DNA of 64,000 nucleotides from NCBI GenBank assembly GCA_033032175.1, contig CM065309.1, positions 4,712,001 to 4,776,000 of the forward strand. The letters are read 5' to 3'. Positions within the stretch are counted from its first letter, which is position 1. Every line of letters starts with the position of its first letter. A program made the position numbers and the translations under genes. This document shows, one piece after another, positions 49,015 through 60,277 of this stretch. This DNA comes from Saturnia japonica. Lineage: Eukaryota; Arthropoda; Insecta; Lepidoptera; Saturniidae. The notes under the pieces were generated by a model, which searched no databases, had not been told where the DNA came from, and saw only the letters and a list, made by a program, of their open reading frames with translations.

Positions 49015-49871
49015 ATGATTCTGATGTTAACTGTCGAAATGAGAACGATGTGACTACTATGCCAGTTATAAATAATATAAAGGAATGGGTTCGAAGTGTA
49101 TGAACTGAAGAGGATTAAGTTTTTATCTTTCATTAGAATGATTTTTTTTATGTTTTGTTAATTTTTATACCTTTGATTTGATGTCGATTTTATTGAAAAA
49201 TAATTAAAATGGAAATTAAAATAATTTCCGAACACTGCTGTTTTAATTTCACAAATTTCTAATTATAAAACTGCAAAATATGTGACATCACATTAGGTAG
49301 GGGGGGGGGGTCTCACAAATGTGACCAGCTGTGACAAGGACGGGGGAGGGGTCAAAAAATCATGAAATTCGTGTGACGCAATTTATGGATGGCCCCAAAC
49401 CTCATTTGTTGCAATTTGCCATGTTGGTAAAGTGAACTTTAAATCTGTAGATGGCATATACAAATCCTGCTGGCTGCTCAAAAATCGCATAATGTCTTTT
49501 TGTCTCACATTATAACACAGTACGCTCGCTTATATTTTATAAAATTCCTTTAAATGTGGACTTTGGAGAGGTTAGAAATTTTTTTTACGAAAAATATAAT
49601 GCTATTTTTCGTTTACTCTGGTCAAAGGCCCTCTAAAGGGCACCGTTACGACTGTATGAATGAAGCAGAACAGAAAGGAAGCTACTTACGGAGAAATAAC
49701 CCAATATCTGTGTTTTCTAGCAAAATTTCTGAAGGTAACTCAGTAGCTATACGAATAAGAAATTTGTTTTGGCTTATTGCTATTCTGTATTACACGCGAT
49801 AAACTGTATCATACCGTCTTGTTCTATAAGAAAAGTTCATTAACCACAAGTGACAAGTAAATATTTATTTA

Positions 49872-50160
49872 TAACTAGCTGTGTCCGCGATTTCGCTCAC
49901 GTGGACTACAGAATGCTCGCATGAATCTTGCTCCCCTGCTTCTGTCTATTTTAAAAACAAAAATGCTTATTTGGGTGTTTCTTAGAAGATAGACGTATGT
50001 ATATACTCGTAACTTTTTTGTAGGTCTTTTTAATGTTTACAATTACGTGATATATTAATTTGCTATATCTCTTAAGTTTAACTCAGCGTAAGCTATTTAA
50101 GCTCCCGAATTGATTCACCATAACCAGTTTTTTTTTATAATTTGTATGGAACCCTAATTC
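49872..50160 (-). mobile_element. Helitron-like repeat, family A, reverse copy (eroded)
   Basis: ACTAGCTGTGTCCGCGATTT and CACGTGGACTACAGAATGCT are the inverted tail of family A. Inverted interior pieces follow to about 50040, then the match fades. Confidence 0.5.
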
Positions 50161-50173
50161 TTTTTCTAAAATA

Positions 50174-50323
50174 AAAATAAAAGAATTTAAAAAAATGAGC
50201 AAACATTGAACTATAAGTATTTAGTCCATACTAATACATATTATAAAGAGGTAAAGTTTTTATGTTTGTAAGAGGTAATCTCTGAAACTACTGACCCGAT
50301 CTTGAAAATACTTTCACTAATAG
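50174..50323 (+). repeat. Long inverted repeat, left arm
   Basis: About 149 bases nearly identical, in reverse complement, to 52476-52625 (AATGAGCAAACATTGAACTA through CTTTCACTAATA). From 50229 it is also the head of a Helitron-like repeat (CCATACTAATACATATTATA). Confidence 0.7.
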
Positions 50324-52244
50324 AAAGCTACATTATTCAAGAGAGATTTTTTTCTTATTTTTATGATAGTTATCAAGGAAAACGCGAGCGATTTGTAATA
50401 TGGTACCAGAAATATATTTAAAATAATGATATTACTTAATATCCCTAATATTACCACTAATACATAATTATTTTCACGACCTTGCACATTTTATAAAACA
50501 ACATCTTAAAACTCCTTAACAGAGATGTTATTATTTGATCAGGATACGAGATTCTTAACAAAGGGGAAAATCATCTGACAAAAGGTATCTCTGTTTTCCT
50601 TTGAAACGGGTTTTCTATTGTTAAGCGAAAAATAAAAACAATTTTCATAGCAAAGGTTTACATTGCCGGAGCATGTGGTAACTCGATAGGACAACAAAAG
50701 TTATTGGCTCTTAATGTACGATTATAAAAACATTTTATAATTTTAGCACATTTTGCGAAAGTGAAATCAATTTTACGCGCCATATTTCAATTTTCCACAT
50801 CACAAAAGTAGCAAAAGGGGATCCTTCATACGAGATTTGTATTAACTTAGATTTTTAGCAGAGAATAAATAAGAATACTCCCTCAATACATATATAATAA
50901 TGTTACCGAGGAAGTAAGTCATAGCTATGTTTTTAACTGACTTCAACAAAAGACGGGATGTTACATACTCAGTTCGAATGCCTTTTTTTAATGGATGAAC
51001 TTCTTTGTTTATGAAATTTATTTGAAATTGTAATAATATTTTTTAACGTATCTAATAATCATCTATACTTACGATTTAACTCGATGTTTGGGTCTAGTAA
51101 CACATGCCCATTTTCGACACAAATTATTCGTAATAAAAGCGTGCGGAGCAGCGGGGCATCGCTAGTACACATTCTTAAAGAGCTATAGCGTATTCGATTT
51201 GGCGTACCAGAAACAAATGATCGAATAGAAATACATTTAAAAGATTATCCTAATTCCCTTTCTCATTTATTTATCTTGGCTCATTCTTTCTGTATCCTAT
51301 TGCTAACTTTATTTTCATATGGAGATGAGTTCTATCTGTATTTTATCCCAAGGAACCACTGTATATTGATCTCCATAAGTTAACATACAATTGTAGCTGC
51401 TGTTGTATTACTTTCATATCTAACGAAATTTCCCTTTGAAATATTATCTTGTCTTAATGGGTCAACAACGGGTTCTGGATAACAAAGCGGTGTGAACGAT
51501 GTTTTATTATAATTTTACAGCTATCAGTGAATGTATACTCTGACATGCACGCGAAACATCGAGAAACTGTCGTAACATTGCAACTTTTGATAATTTATGC
51601 ATTTTCAATTTATACTTGTTTAGACGCGATATGAAAAAATTATGAGAGTGAATTTTTAGGGTACCAGCGCTCATATTAACAATGAACAATGAAGGTCCTT
51701 GGTAAATATCTTGTTTTAAGTGAGTACAAAAAGTACACGCATCCTCATTTTTTATTAATTTTGTGTCATAGTTTTGATTTATTGTTGTTTATTGTCTTAT
51801 ACTGTATATTGTTGTGTTCTCTCTCATACTTTATGTGTAGGTATTTGATGGCCGAAAATTTTAGTATTTACAAACAATTTACAGTTTTCTCGTGAGATTT
51901 TTTATGTTTTATTTTATTAAGCAGTGTTATACTAAAATAGTTACAGTGTACGTTTGTAAGCTTTTGTATGTTGTCAATATTTTTTATTTATTTGGGTAAA
52001 TCAAATATTTTATCTACACGTTGTTGTCCTTGACATATTATTAAAACCATGTACTAATTAATAATAGTCATACACAAAAATAATAGCACAACTATATCTA
52101 AGATTATTAGGCACAACGGTAAACTTTATTTCGTTCTCAAAAATCTTCTGTTTCCATAAGGTGTCATGATAACTTAGGATAGAAATATCCGTTCCATACA
52201 AAATATTCCTTTCCGTAGACCAAAATAACTTGTGAATTTTATCT

Positions 52245-52457
52245 ATATATACAAATAATAAAATTGTAGTGTCTGTTTGTAATGTCAAAATAATAGTATT
52301 TTACTAAATGCATATGAAAGTATATACGATGATTATAACAAAACATCTTTTTTTTTACATTTTGTCTGTCTGTCTGTTTGTTGCGGGTAATCTCCGTAAC
52401 GGTTGGACCGATTAGGATGGAACTTTCACGGATAGATAGCTGATGTTATAGGTAGTA
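52245..52457 (+). mobile_element. Helitron-like repeat, family A, copy 3, truncated
   Basis: TAAAATTGTAGTGTCTGTTT head, AACGGTTGGACCGATTAGGA and ATAGATAGCTGATGTTATAG, then abrupt loss of similarity just before the inverted-repeat arm. Confidence 0.55.
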
Positions 52458-52475
52458 AATATCTATTAAGTGATT

Positions 52476-52625
52476 TATTAGTGAAAGTATTTTCATGATC
52501 GGTTCAGTAGTTTCAGAGATTACCTCTTACAAACATAAAAACTTTACCTCTTTATAATATGTATTAGTATGGACTAAATACTTATAGTTCAATGTTTGCT
52601 CATTTTTTAAAATTCTTTTATTTGC
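52476..52625 (-). repeat. Long inverted repeat, right arm
   Basis: Reverse complement of 50174-50323, differing at only a few positions. The arms enclose about 2.15 kb. Confidence 0.7.
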
Positions 52626-52953
52626 ACTACTTACAATTTAAATAAAAAGTCCACAAAACAGCCGCGCTTGTCGACTAAAAAAAGAGTTATGGTGTTAAAC
52701 TCACCATTATATACACCAAAAGAGTTAATGACAATTCCATCATTTATTCATTTATTTCGCCACAAAGACTTAAGTCTTGAATATTGATTATAAAATACAT
52801 TTATTTCGAACAACTCGTCAGATAATGTCAATGAAGTTTCTTAAGGAGGTACTTTCGTATTTTCATAATTACGTAAGTGTACCTGTGTGATTCGATAGCT
52901 ATTTTAAATGTGAAATTAATGAAGTATTATGGCATGTGCACGGTTCCACTCAC

Positions 52954-52978
52954 CTTGGGCTGTCGCAAGTCGGGTCAT
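52954..52978 (-). CDS. Candidate first coding exon (E1) of the GPCR, eight codons plus one base
   Basis: The minus strand reads ATG, then T-R-L-A-T-A-Q, then a single G before a strong donor (CAAG|GTGAGT). It therefore ends in phase 1. Exon E2, starting at 27139, needs exactly one base to complete its first codon and continues in frame to the receptor body. The surrounding block (52940-53160) is markedly more GC- and CpG-rich than its AT-rich flanks, as expected of a 5' UTR and promoter. The link is inferred from phase and strand only. The intron would be about 25.8 kb, and no other exon was confirmed between them. If the link is wrong, the receptor probably starts at the in-frame ATG at 27122, and this exon belongs to another minus-strand gene. 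Confidence 0.45.
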
Positions 52979-53165
52979 GTGTCCCGGGACGTGGCTTCGC
53001 TCCAGATATGGGTTTTTTCCACACACGACACAATTTAATAATAATTTTTAGTGTTTTTGAATATTAGCGTGCGCGAGCGTTTCAGTTGTCGCAACGGCTT
53101 CTCAACGACTCGCAGATGGCGCTAGGCGCGTTACATACCCGGGTGAGCCCGTGTTGCCATTTATG
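52979..53165 (-). promoter_or_regulatory. GC-rich 5' UTR / promoter-like block upstream of exon E1
   Basis: CpG-rich sequence, with repeated CGCG, GCGC and ACGCTCGCG words, sits immediately 5' of the E1 ATG and drops back to AT-rich DNA on both sides. This resembles an insect housekeeping or developmental promoter with its 5' UTR. No clear TATA box was found, and the transcription start cannot be placed. A second GTATGT donor-like site near 53138 would allow an alternative upstream UTR exon. Confidence 0.35.
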
Positions 53166-53779
53166 AAAACCCAACAGTACCTAATCATATATTTGATTTC
53201 AAGTGAAGCCGAATTTTATCGCCTTGACAAGACCATAACAAAATGTGCAAAGTTTTACCAACCTTCACTAGTTGGAGAGGCGCTCGAAGAAGAACATATT
53301 TGTATAAATTAAAAAATTATCAACATCCCGAATAAATCGAAGTTAGAAACATATTTTGGTAGCGGACTCAACTTCTCTATTAAAACTTTATTATTTATTT
53401 CAAACCGTTATAACATTACAGTAACCGTGTAAATCTATTGGGACTTCAGAGCTGATTCAACTATACGTGGGTCTGACGAAAGCTTCCATTGAGTGAATAT
53501 TTTATTTAGTTAACCTAGAAAATTCCAGTCTAATCGAATATATCGAATGTGTGAGAAAGTAAATGTCAGAATCGAGTGCCCTTTGTCAGCAGCGGGGAAT
53601 ATTAATACAGACAGGTATGTACTAAGAAAAGACCGAGGAAAACAAACGCGTTACAAAATTAGTAGACAGAGGTGAAGAAAATTACCATTATAAAAAATGA
53701 AGGACGGACTGTGGAAGAAAACCACCTTAAAATTACCAGAGGGTCAAGGATGCACACCTCGTTAAAAATTCACTGCCCG

Positions 53780-54125
53780 ATTGTCAAGGACGGGAGAGTT
53801 CGACGACGGCAGAGGAGGAATCCGCTATGATAAACCAACGCCGGACTGATCGGAGAGGGGGTGCGTTCATTCACCTCCTTCCCTGCCAGGCCGACCCAAT
53901 GGCAGATGGGTCGGGGGGGCATCTTACCATTGCACTGGTTCGGCGGACGGGGAGACAGTACCGTTGAACCGAACTGTCTTCGTCAGAGGGTGACCTTTCC
54001 GAGCCTTGCCGCCGGGGCGACGCGGTAAAATGCTGCTAACGGACCCGTGTCGCCCCATTACGGCGGTGGACAATGCACTGTGGAGTTTTAGTGAGGAAAA
54101 GTTACCTCCTGCCGATTGATCTGAA
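53780..54125. other. GC-rich TE-like segment
   Basis: A sharply bounded GC-rich stretch (for example CCGACCCAATGGCAGATGGG, GCCGCCGGGGCGACGCGG, CCATTACGGCGGTGGAC) with no ORF over 60 codons. Its texture resembles the untranslated part of an insect retroelement, but no family could be assigned. Confidence 0.35.
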
Positions 54126-54389
54126 ATGTTGCGTACACGCTTAGTTCAGATGACAATGTATGGTCAACTAAGTGATGTCATTCTAAATCCAATATGGCGA
54201 ACTCCCATAGATGATAAATCAATTTTTTTTGCTTCACCATGATATGGGTATCAAATCAAAGAGTTTGCTGAGAAGAATACGGCAAAAATTATTAATTAAA
54301 AACTTTCCAAAACAAGCTTCTATTAATTATTAAATAAAAGCTTATTTTTAAAAAGTATTATTAAATTAATCATGTATATAAATATTAGC

Positions 54390-54560
54390 ACGGTAATGTC
54401 ACAAAACTGTGTCTGATGGTAAGCATATTATAACCCAAATACAACGGCAACCATCGAGAGATTAAATTTATCGGCGGTCACCGCTGTCATCCGGACTGCA
54501 TAATTATCTCTTCACGTTACGTTTGAAGCACCCGATGTCATAAGAAGGAGATAACATATT
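54390..54560. repeat. Dispersed repeat, copy 4 of 4
   Basis: CTGATGGTAAGCATATTATA, GCGGTCACCGCTGTCATCCG and TTCACGTTACGTTTGAAGCA align with the copies at 7095, 10060 and 25800. Confidence 0.5.
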
Positions 54561-54837
54561 GGCTGTTTCTTTGTTTATTTTTCCCCTATACATACCTATC
54601 ATTAATTCGAATGCGGCAAAACTTTGGTGACTTGTTGTGCGCACACCAGCGAAGGTACAACCAATTTACAAAATGTGGCGTGCAAGTCGTTTGATTTAAG
54701 ATGAGTAGAGTTAATATAACGTATACGAAGTCGAGATTAAAAGGACGTGTTTTATAAAAATATTGTTAGTATTACAGTTACTTTACATTCTCCAACGTCT
54801 GTGTGTGGTGTGTTAAGTGATTTTTTTTACAGTTCAG

Positions 54838-55092
54838 TTCGCATACGTTCTTCGGGCATATGTTGCGACGAAGCCACGTTCTTTGAAGCGCTTGGTCTTG
54901 TATGACAAAGTGGAGGGCACAAGAATGCGCGGAAAGGCAACCATGTGGTGGATCGATCAGATCAAATCTCCTCTAGACGATCCATTACATGAGTGCTCTA
55001 GATTAACGGCCGATCGAGATGGATGGAGAGATATCGTGAAGCAAATGTCAGCAGCCCCCGATTATACTTTACGACCACTTCGTCAAGAGTGA
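54838..55092 (+). pseudogene. Non-LTR retrotransposon C-terminal fragment
   Basis: About 85 codons ending in TGA contain K-V-E-G-T-R-M-R-G-K, W-W-I-D-Q-I-K-S, L-H-E-C-S-R-L-T-A-D-R-D-G-W-R and R-P-L-R-Q-E. This phrase order is typical of the last part of the endonuclease/reverse-transcriptase ORF of an insect LINE. The catalytic domains are absent upstream, so it is a 5'-truncated piece. Recognition is from motif memory. Confidence 0.65.
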
Positions 55093-55554
55093 AACTTAAA
55101 CTGAAAAAAGAAGATGAGTCTATAGACTGTAAAACGAGAAAAGGGGCACACGGACAGACAGACAAATGGTCCAGAAAGTAATTTTATAAGTGTTACGTTT
55201 TTTGATTATGAGGTAGGTACGAAAGTGTAGAAAATTTTCAACTTGTTTTTGCTTGAAGACTAATCTCAATAAATAATGTTATTCTAGTTAGATATAAGTA
55301 TCACATTAGTCAATATATATAACATTTACATATGCATGAACATATAGTACATGATTCAAATGTTCAAGTTGTTCAACACGGCCTCCTAAGTGTACTCGAC
55401 TAAAGTGGGGTTTAACTCATAAGCGATTTAGAACGAAAATCAAATCAAACACTTAACTCTGCATATATAGGCATTTAATAGAATGTTGTATTCCAATTTA
55501 GATAGCGAATTGATTTTTAAAATTAATTTCTCTGGTTTTTATAATAGTCATCTA

Positions 55555-55740
55555 TACGCGCGAATCGTGCTACTCCTCCCGCTCCAGATTATTTTAAAGA
55601 CAAAATGCTTATTGTTGGTGATACTTAGATGATAGACTGACTTTTTTGTAGGTATTTTTAAGTCCTTATAACATCAGCTATTTTCCAGTATAAGTCCCGT
55701 CAAAATCAGTTCTACCGTTTCGGAGATTAATTCGAAGATT
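55555..55740 (-). repeat. Helitron-like family A remnant, reverse
   Basis: TTATTTTAAAGACAAAATGC + TTATTGTTGGTGATACTTAG and CCGTCAAAATCAGTTCTACC + GTTTCGGAGATTA match the inverted interior of family A. Both termini are eroded. Confidence 0.45.
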
Positions 55741-56139
55741 CCGGAATTAATTTAAATTGAGGGAAAGGAAATAAATTATTCATTTAAATAACACAAACCC
55801 ATATCAACACCACTCTGGCATATTTTAGGACACCAGTTACAAGTGTGAGAGCCTTTGTAACTAAGCTTTTGATCGCAAAGGATCAAAAACGTTGAAATAA
55901 CATTGATGCAATTTCAATATTACCACTAACTGATGTTATTAAAAACAATGTTTTACTTGTACTCAAAACTTATTAAAAACTACACCTTTTGTTTATAAAG
56001 TTTTCATACTCGTTCTGTCATTGAATTACAAGACATCGGGGATAACATTATCCGTATTTTATCGACATTATGCGGACAGCTAAGGAGTGGAATGCACTCC
56101 CATGTCCCTTTGTCCAATTTTTTTTTCTCGTTTATACTT

Positions 56140-56456
56140 TTAGCATTATGGTCACAATCTCACCTGATCTTAAGTGACGATGTGGCCCAAGATGGTAACA
56201 CGGTAAGCCGAATGGAAGACTGGTTCTCAAATGCAGCTGCGGGAACACACCTATTGGTGCTTGAGGACAGAATTTCAACTTGAAGGTGGTAGCCAGCCAA
56301 CCGGACATTAGAAAAAGCCCTACCACCATGGGCACCATGCTATGATTTCATCACGATGTTTTCCTTCACCGAAAGCTCAGGCTCATTTCAGGGATTCGAA
56401 CTTATGTCGATCAACGCGATATCTGTACACGCTACCAACTGAGGCATCGTTGCTTC
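56140..56456 (-). repeat. tRNA-like SINE, type 1, near full length
   Basis: Minus strand head ACGATGCCTCAGTTGGTAGC + GTGTACAG (A box), AAGTTCGAATCCCTGAAATG (B box), body with GAGCCTGAGCTTTCGGTGAA and tail CTTAAGATCAGGTGAGATTG. The best copy in the window, about 315 bases, and a reference for the fragments at 560, 20820, 39660 and 42850. The ORFs across it are incidental. Confidence 0.75.
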
Positions 56457-57283
56457 AATTTACAGCATTGGTTACATTACACAAATATACAATGTCAATG
56501 TCTATATGACGCATCAAGAACTTAAAAGTTCCCTATATTCTGGCTACTTTTTAGCTAGGTTGGTGGAATATGTATGTTAACATAAAAGAGAATGAATATA
56601 AAAAAATATCGCTTAAAATTATTTAGTTTCATGTTATTTAGATGGGCGTATATTTTACGGCTTACCAACAGAACTGACTTATATTTCGACTGATATGCTG
56701 TTGATATTTAGTTTAAAATTTTATTATCATAATTTTTTTTATCAACATTACTGTATGCTTTGTAGAACTAACGTATACCAGTTGTGAAAAGCATAAAAAG
56801 AAAAAATATATACACATAGAGAGACATTAGGTTTTAGTGCCCAATACAATAAAACGGAACACCCAAGTATGTAAGGTACCAAAATTTGACCGACATCAAT
56901 TCCGACCGGATATCAAACCCGGAACCAGAATCATGGAAGGCAGGGGTGAGATTGCATAATTTAAATTACCATGAATCCAATAGAATATTCAGACTGTTAT
57001 AAAATATTTAAATTCCATCTCATTATTATACTGGTTTTATTGATTCGTAAAAAAATTTAATTTTTGTGTTAATTACTTTTGGGAAAAAACATACATATTT
57101 AAATTGACAACAGAAATCTGAAATACAAATTCTTTTTTTATACCGATTTTTATTTCTTATTTTTCACCAAAAATTGAGAAGAAAAGTTTTTTTAAAGGAA
57201 ACTGACTTCGTTAAATGTCAATAATAAACACAATTATCTATATCAATAAATCTTTACATAAGGATTGTACTTTATATATATAT

Positions 57284-57995
57284 TACTAAATCTGTAGTTC
57301 TGTCTGAATAGTGTACATTTGTGATAGATGTAAATTATTATAAATAACACGCACAAAGACAAGGATCATGAAATATAACATTTTATCTGTTTATAAGTAC
57401 ATCCGGATTTAACTCAAAAACGGCTTGGATGATTCTTATAAATTTTTATATAAGGGAAGCTATGTTAATTGATAAGTTATAACAATTTTCATTAGTAGGT
57501 ACTTATAATCTTCTTATTTAATATTTGTTATTACTTAAAATTTCTTAACCGATATTGATGAACTTTTATACACGGAAAGTATAAGTAATTCCATAATTGA
57601 TAGGCTATAGGAAACGCAATAATACATTTAGAAGATTTCATCGAAATCGGCTGAGAATTAAAAAAGTATTTTTTTAAGATTACTAAATATATTATTAACA
57701 ATTCTTATAGCCCATGTGTACAAAATTTAATAAAAATCGGTTAAGAATTTATTTTTAAAAAATCCTATGATTTCTAAAAGTGTAATTGAAAATTCTTATT
57801 GCTTATTAATTGACCAACGACTTAAGCTTCGCGTGTACTAAGTTTCATAAGAATCAGTCAAGCTGTTCTTGAATTAAATCCGGACATAGATGGAAAGAAA
57901 TTGATGGCATATACGTGATCAGTATCCTTTAAATAGTATGTCTATCGGAAAAATTGGAAAAAATTTCATGGACAAACAGAACTACAGATTTCTTA
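57284..57995. mobile_element. MITE candidate with AAATCTGTAGTTCTGT termini
   Basis: The ends TTACTAAATCTGTAGTTCTG(TCTG) and CAGAACTACAGATTTCTTAA form inverted repeats of about 20 bases, with TTA at both outer edges, as for Harbinger-type insertion. The 0.71-kb interior is AT-rich and non-coding. Confidence 0.5.
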
Positions 57996-58029
57996 ATACA
58001 TATATACATATTTTTATATAAGAAACTGT

Positions 58030-58095
58030 GTAGAATTGTAGATAGACCATACCGTAGACAGTCTACGGCGTAGACATTCTACGTCGTAGACTCCC
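58030..58095. repeat. Cluster of alternating GTAGAC / GTCTAC palindromes
   Basis: Five hexamer-like units alternate in orientation within 60 bases (CCGTAGACAGTCTACGG, GGCGTAGACATTCTACG, TCGTAGACT), giving overlapping near-perfect palindromes. Confidence 0.5.
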
Positions 58096-58984
58096 TGTGT
58101 AATTATCACAGATCGGAATAGGTAAAGTATATTATTAAAATATGTATACCTAAATTTCGAGTAAAGAAATAACGTACAGTCCACTGCAGCTACCATGCTG
58201 TTTCAAAAATTCTTATTGTTTTTAGGGTTCCGTACTAAAACTTTTAACTTAAAGTGCTTTATTTTACATAGCGGCAAATGAAATCTTGAATGGAAATTAT
58301 AATTACTATCATTCCGCACGCCCACATACCATTTCGCTTTTCCATGGGAACTAAGCAGTAATGATAAAATTATCTTCAAACATAGATAGTGGTTATTAGT
58401 CCCACTGTCAGCTACTTTTTATAGATTTCATTAAAACTTACTGGATGATTAATTAAGCATACAAAACATATGAAACAGTAGTGGAGCAAAGAAACGCTCC
58501 ACCGAGATATCTTTTCGATTTTTTAAAATAAATCTGAAGCAGAAACATGTATAATAAAAAAAATCGCGACAGAAGTATTACCCGCATGGGTAAATAAGTA
58601 AAACAAAGTGGTAACATTCACGAACGGGGGCTCTGCGAAAGCTCGAAAACAAAACTTCGTAAACATCACTTCTGAGACTTGACTTACATAAACGACGCCG
58701 TGGGCATTTCTTCTCGTTTGCCATTTCAAAGACAATTATGTGAAAATATTGGATGACTAATGGAAGATATATTTTTTTCCGGAAACTTAGAGAAAAGGAA
58801 ATGGAAACTCGAGCTCGTCCATTATCTGGCTTTGAATTGAAATTTATTTATCTCTCCTAATGGAAGTGGTTATTTACAACAATTCTTCCTATAAGATGTA
58901 CAAGGGTGTAAAGCGAAATTAGTTTTCCTACACCAACAATATCTATTTTGATTGATGATTTAATTATTAGATATTCTATGCTAA

Positions 58985-59215
58985 TAAAAAGCTGAAGAGT
59001 TTGTTTGAACCCACTTATCACTGAAACTACCAGGCATATTTAAAAAAAAATTATTTACTTTTGTAGCCCATTTATTAAGGATAGTTGTAGGCTATACATA
59101 TTCATGCTACAACTCTAAGGAGCTGAGCAGTAACTATATATGTCCAATAATCTGGCAAGCTAAGGTACGGGAAATGAGAACAACGATAGGCTGCACGGGT
59201 GCGATGGCGGTGATG
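58985..59215 (+). repeat. Helitron-like family B fragment
   Basis: TAATAAAAAGCTGAAGAGTT + TGTTTGAACCCAC, then GTAGCCCATTTATTAAGGAT and GAACAACGATAGGCTGCACG. It lacks the GCTAGT end. Confidence 0.45.
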
Positions 59216-59269
59216 TATCGAATAAATTTTACATAGGTGAAACCGTAGGGCACATAGTTATTAATGATA

Positions 59270-60270
59270 ATTTTTCTTTAGATCAATGTCTCTGAACCTG
59301 GAGTAGTGACCACTCAGGAAGTCGCGTTCAAGGTGGGGAGGTCGCTATTTATTCAAAAAATTAGATCTGAATATGAAACGCTTTAATTAATGTATTTAAA
59401 TTTAAAACCAATGTTCGAAAATTTAATAGCAACATGTGAAAATAAACCTATACCAAAAACGAAATATTTGTTGAAGTTAATAAAATAATAAATAAATAAA
59501 TTTCTTATAATTCACGATACTGGAAAAAAAGATTAATGAAATTGTCGCCTTGTTAACAGCCGATGTAAAAAATTTCATAACATCAAATTATAGTAGTAAT
59601 TTTTTTCTTTAATTTATTAATGATTTTGCCTATTAATGATTTGTTACACCAAGCAGGTTGAGACACCATGTTTTAAATCTTAAAATGTACACTTTTCTCC
59701 TTATTATTAATATGATTGATTGTCAGATCGGAATACAGAAAAATATTGTTTTAATTTTAAATTAAAAATTATTGAATTTAAATAATTCTTATCATCTAAC
59801 ATGCAAACTCAACGCGTTTATACCTAATGGAACTGATTAGGTACATCTTGTGAGTAAATTACTAACAAATTGTGATTAAGTAATAGAATTTCAACAGCGA
59901 TTCTGGGCAATTAATACAACTGAGGCTTTTAAGATTTAGTAAGGATTACCTATAAGCACTTTCACGATATTTGTATATCAATATCGAGGATTGAGTTTCA
60001 ATTGAAAATATGGTGATTTTATTTTGCTAAAATATGACTATTTACTCCAACGCAACTAATTTCACCTTGGATTTTTCATCAGTAATAACGATTAATACTT
60101 ACAAAATCTTTCTCACTTTTATGCATTAAAATAATTCGATATATAAAAAAGAGTTTTAAGTTTATAATATAGATTGTAATTCACAACAATCGAAAATTAA
60201 ATTCGTAACAAAAATAAAAAATTACGTTACTATTGAAAATTAACTACTAAATATAGAGGTACACTTTTTT
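59270..60270. other. AT-rich stretch, nothing recognised
   Basis: No supported exon, ORF or repeat with clear ends. Confidence 0.4.
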
Positions 60271-60277
60271 GCTTTTT

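Larger units (their letters stand above)
46822..49396 (+). mobile_element. 2.6-kb DDE-type DNA transposon of unnamed family, inactive
   Basis: Ends GGGGCCATCCATAAATT(A/G)CG + TCACACG are inverted copies with one mismatch in 27 bases (46822-46848 and 49370-49396), followed by subterminal TGTGACA words and G-rich GGGGAGGGGTC on both sides. The coding remnant spans 47855-49014 on the plus strand in two frames. A SINE is inserted at 47397-47645. No clear target-site duplication: TTAA on the left, AAAC on the right. I recognise the protein type as a widespread uncharacterised family but cannot name the superfamily. Confidence 0.75.
27140..52953 (-). other. Putative first intron (25.8 kb), repeat-filled
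   Basis: No confident exon was found in this span. It holds Helitron-like repeats, two tRNA-like SINEs in the same orientation, a LINE 3'-end repeat, a Tc1 relic and the 2.6-kb DDE transposon, listed separately. Stretches 28000-29400, 35100-39600 and 41400-42800 are AT-rich, with only short chance ORFs and no recognisable repeat or gene. Confidence 0.4.
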
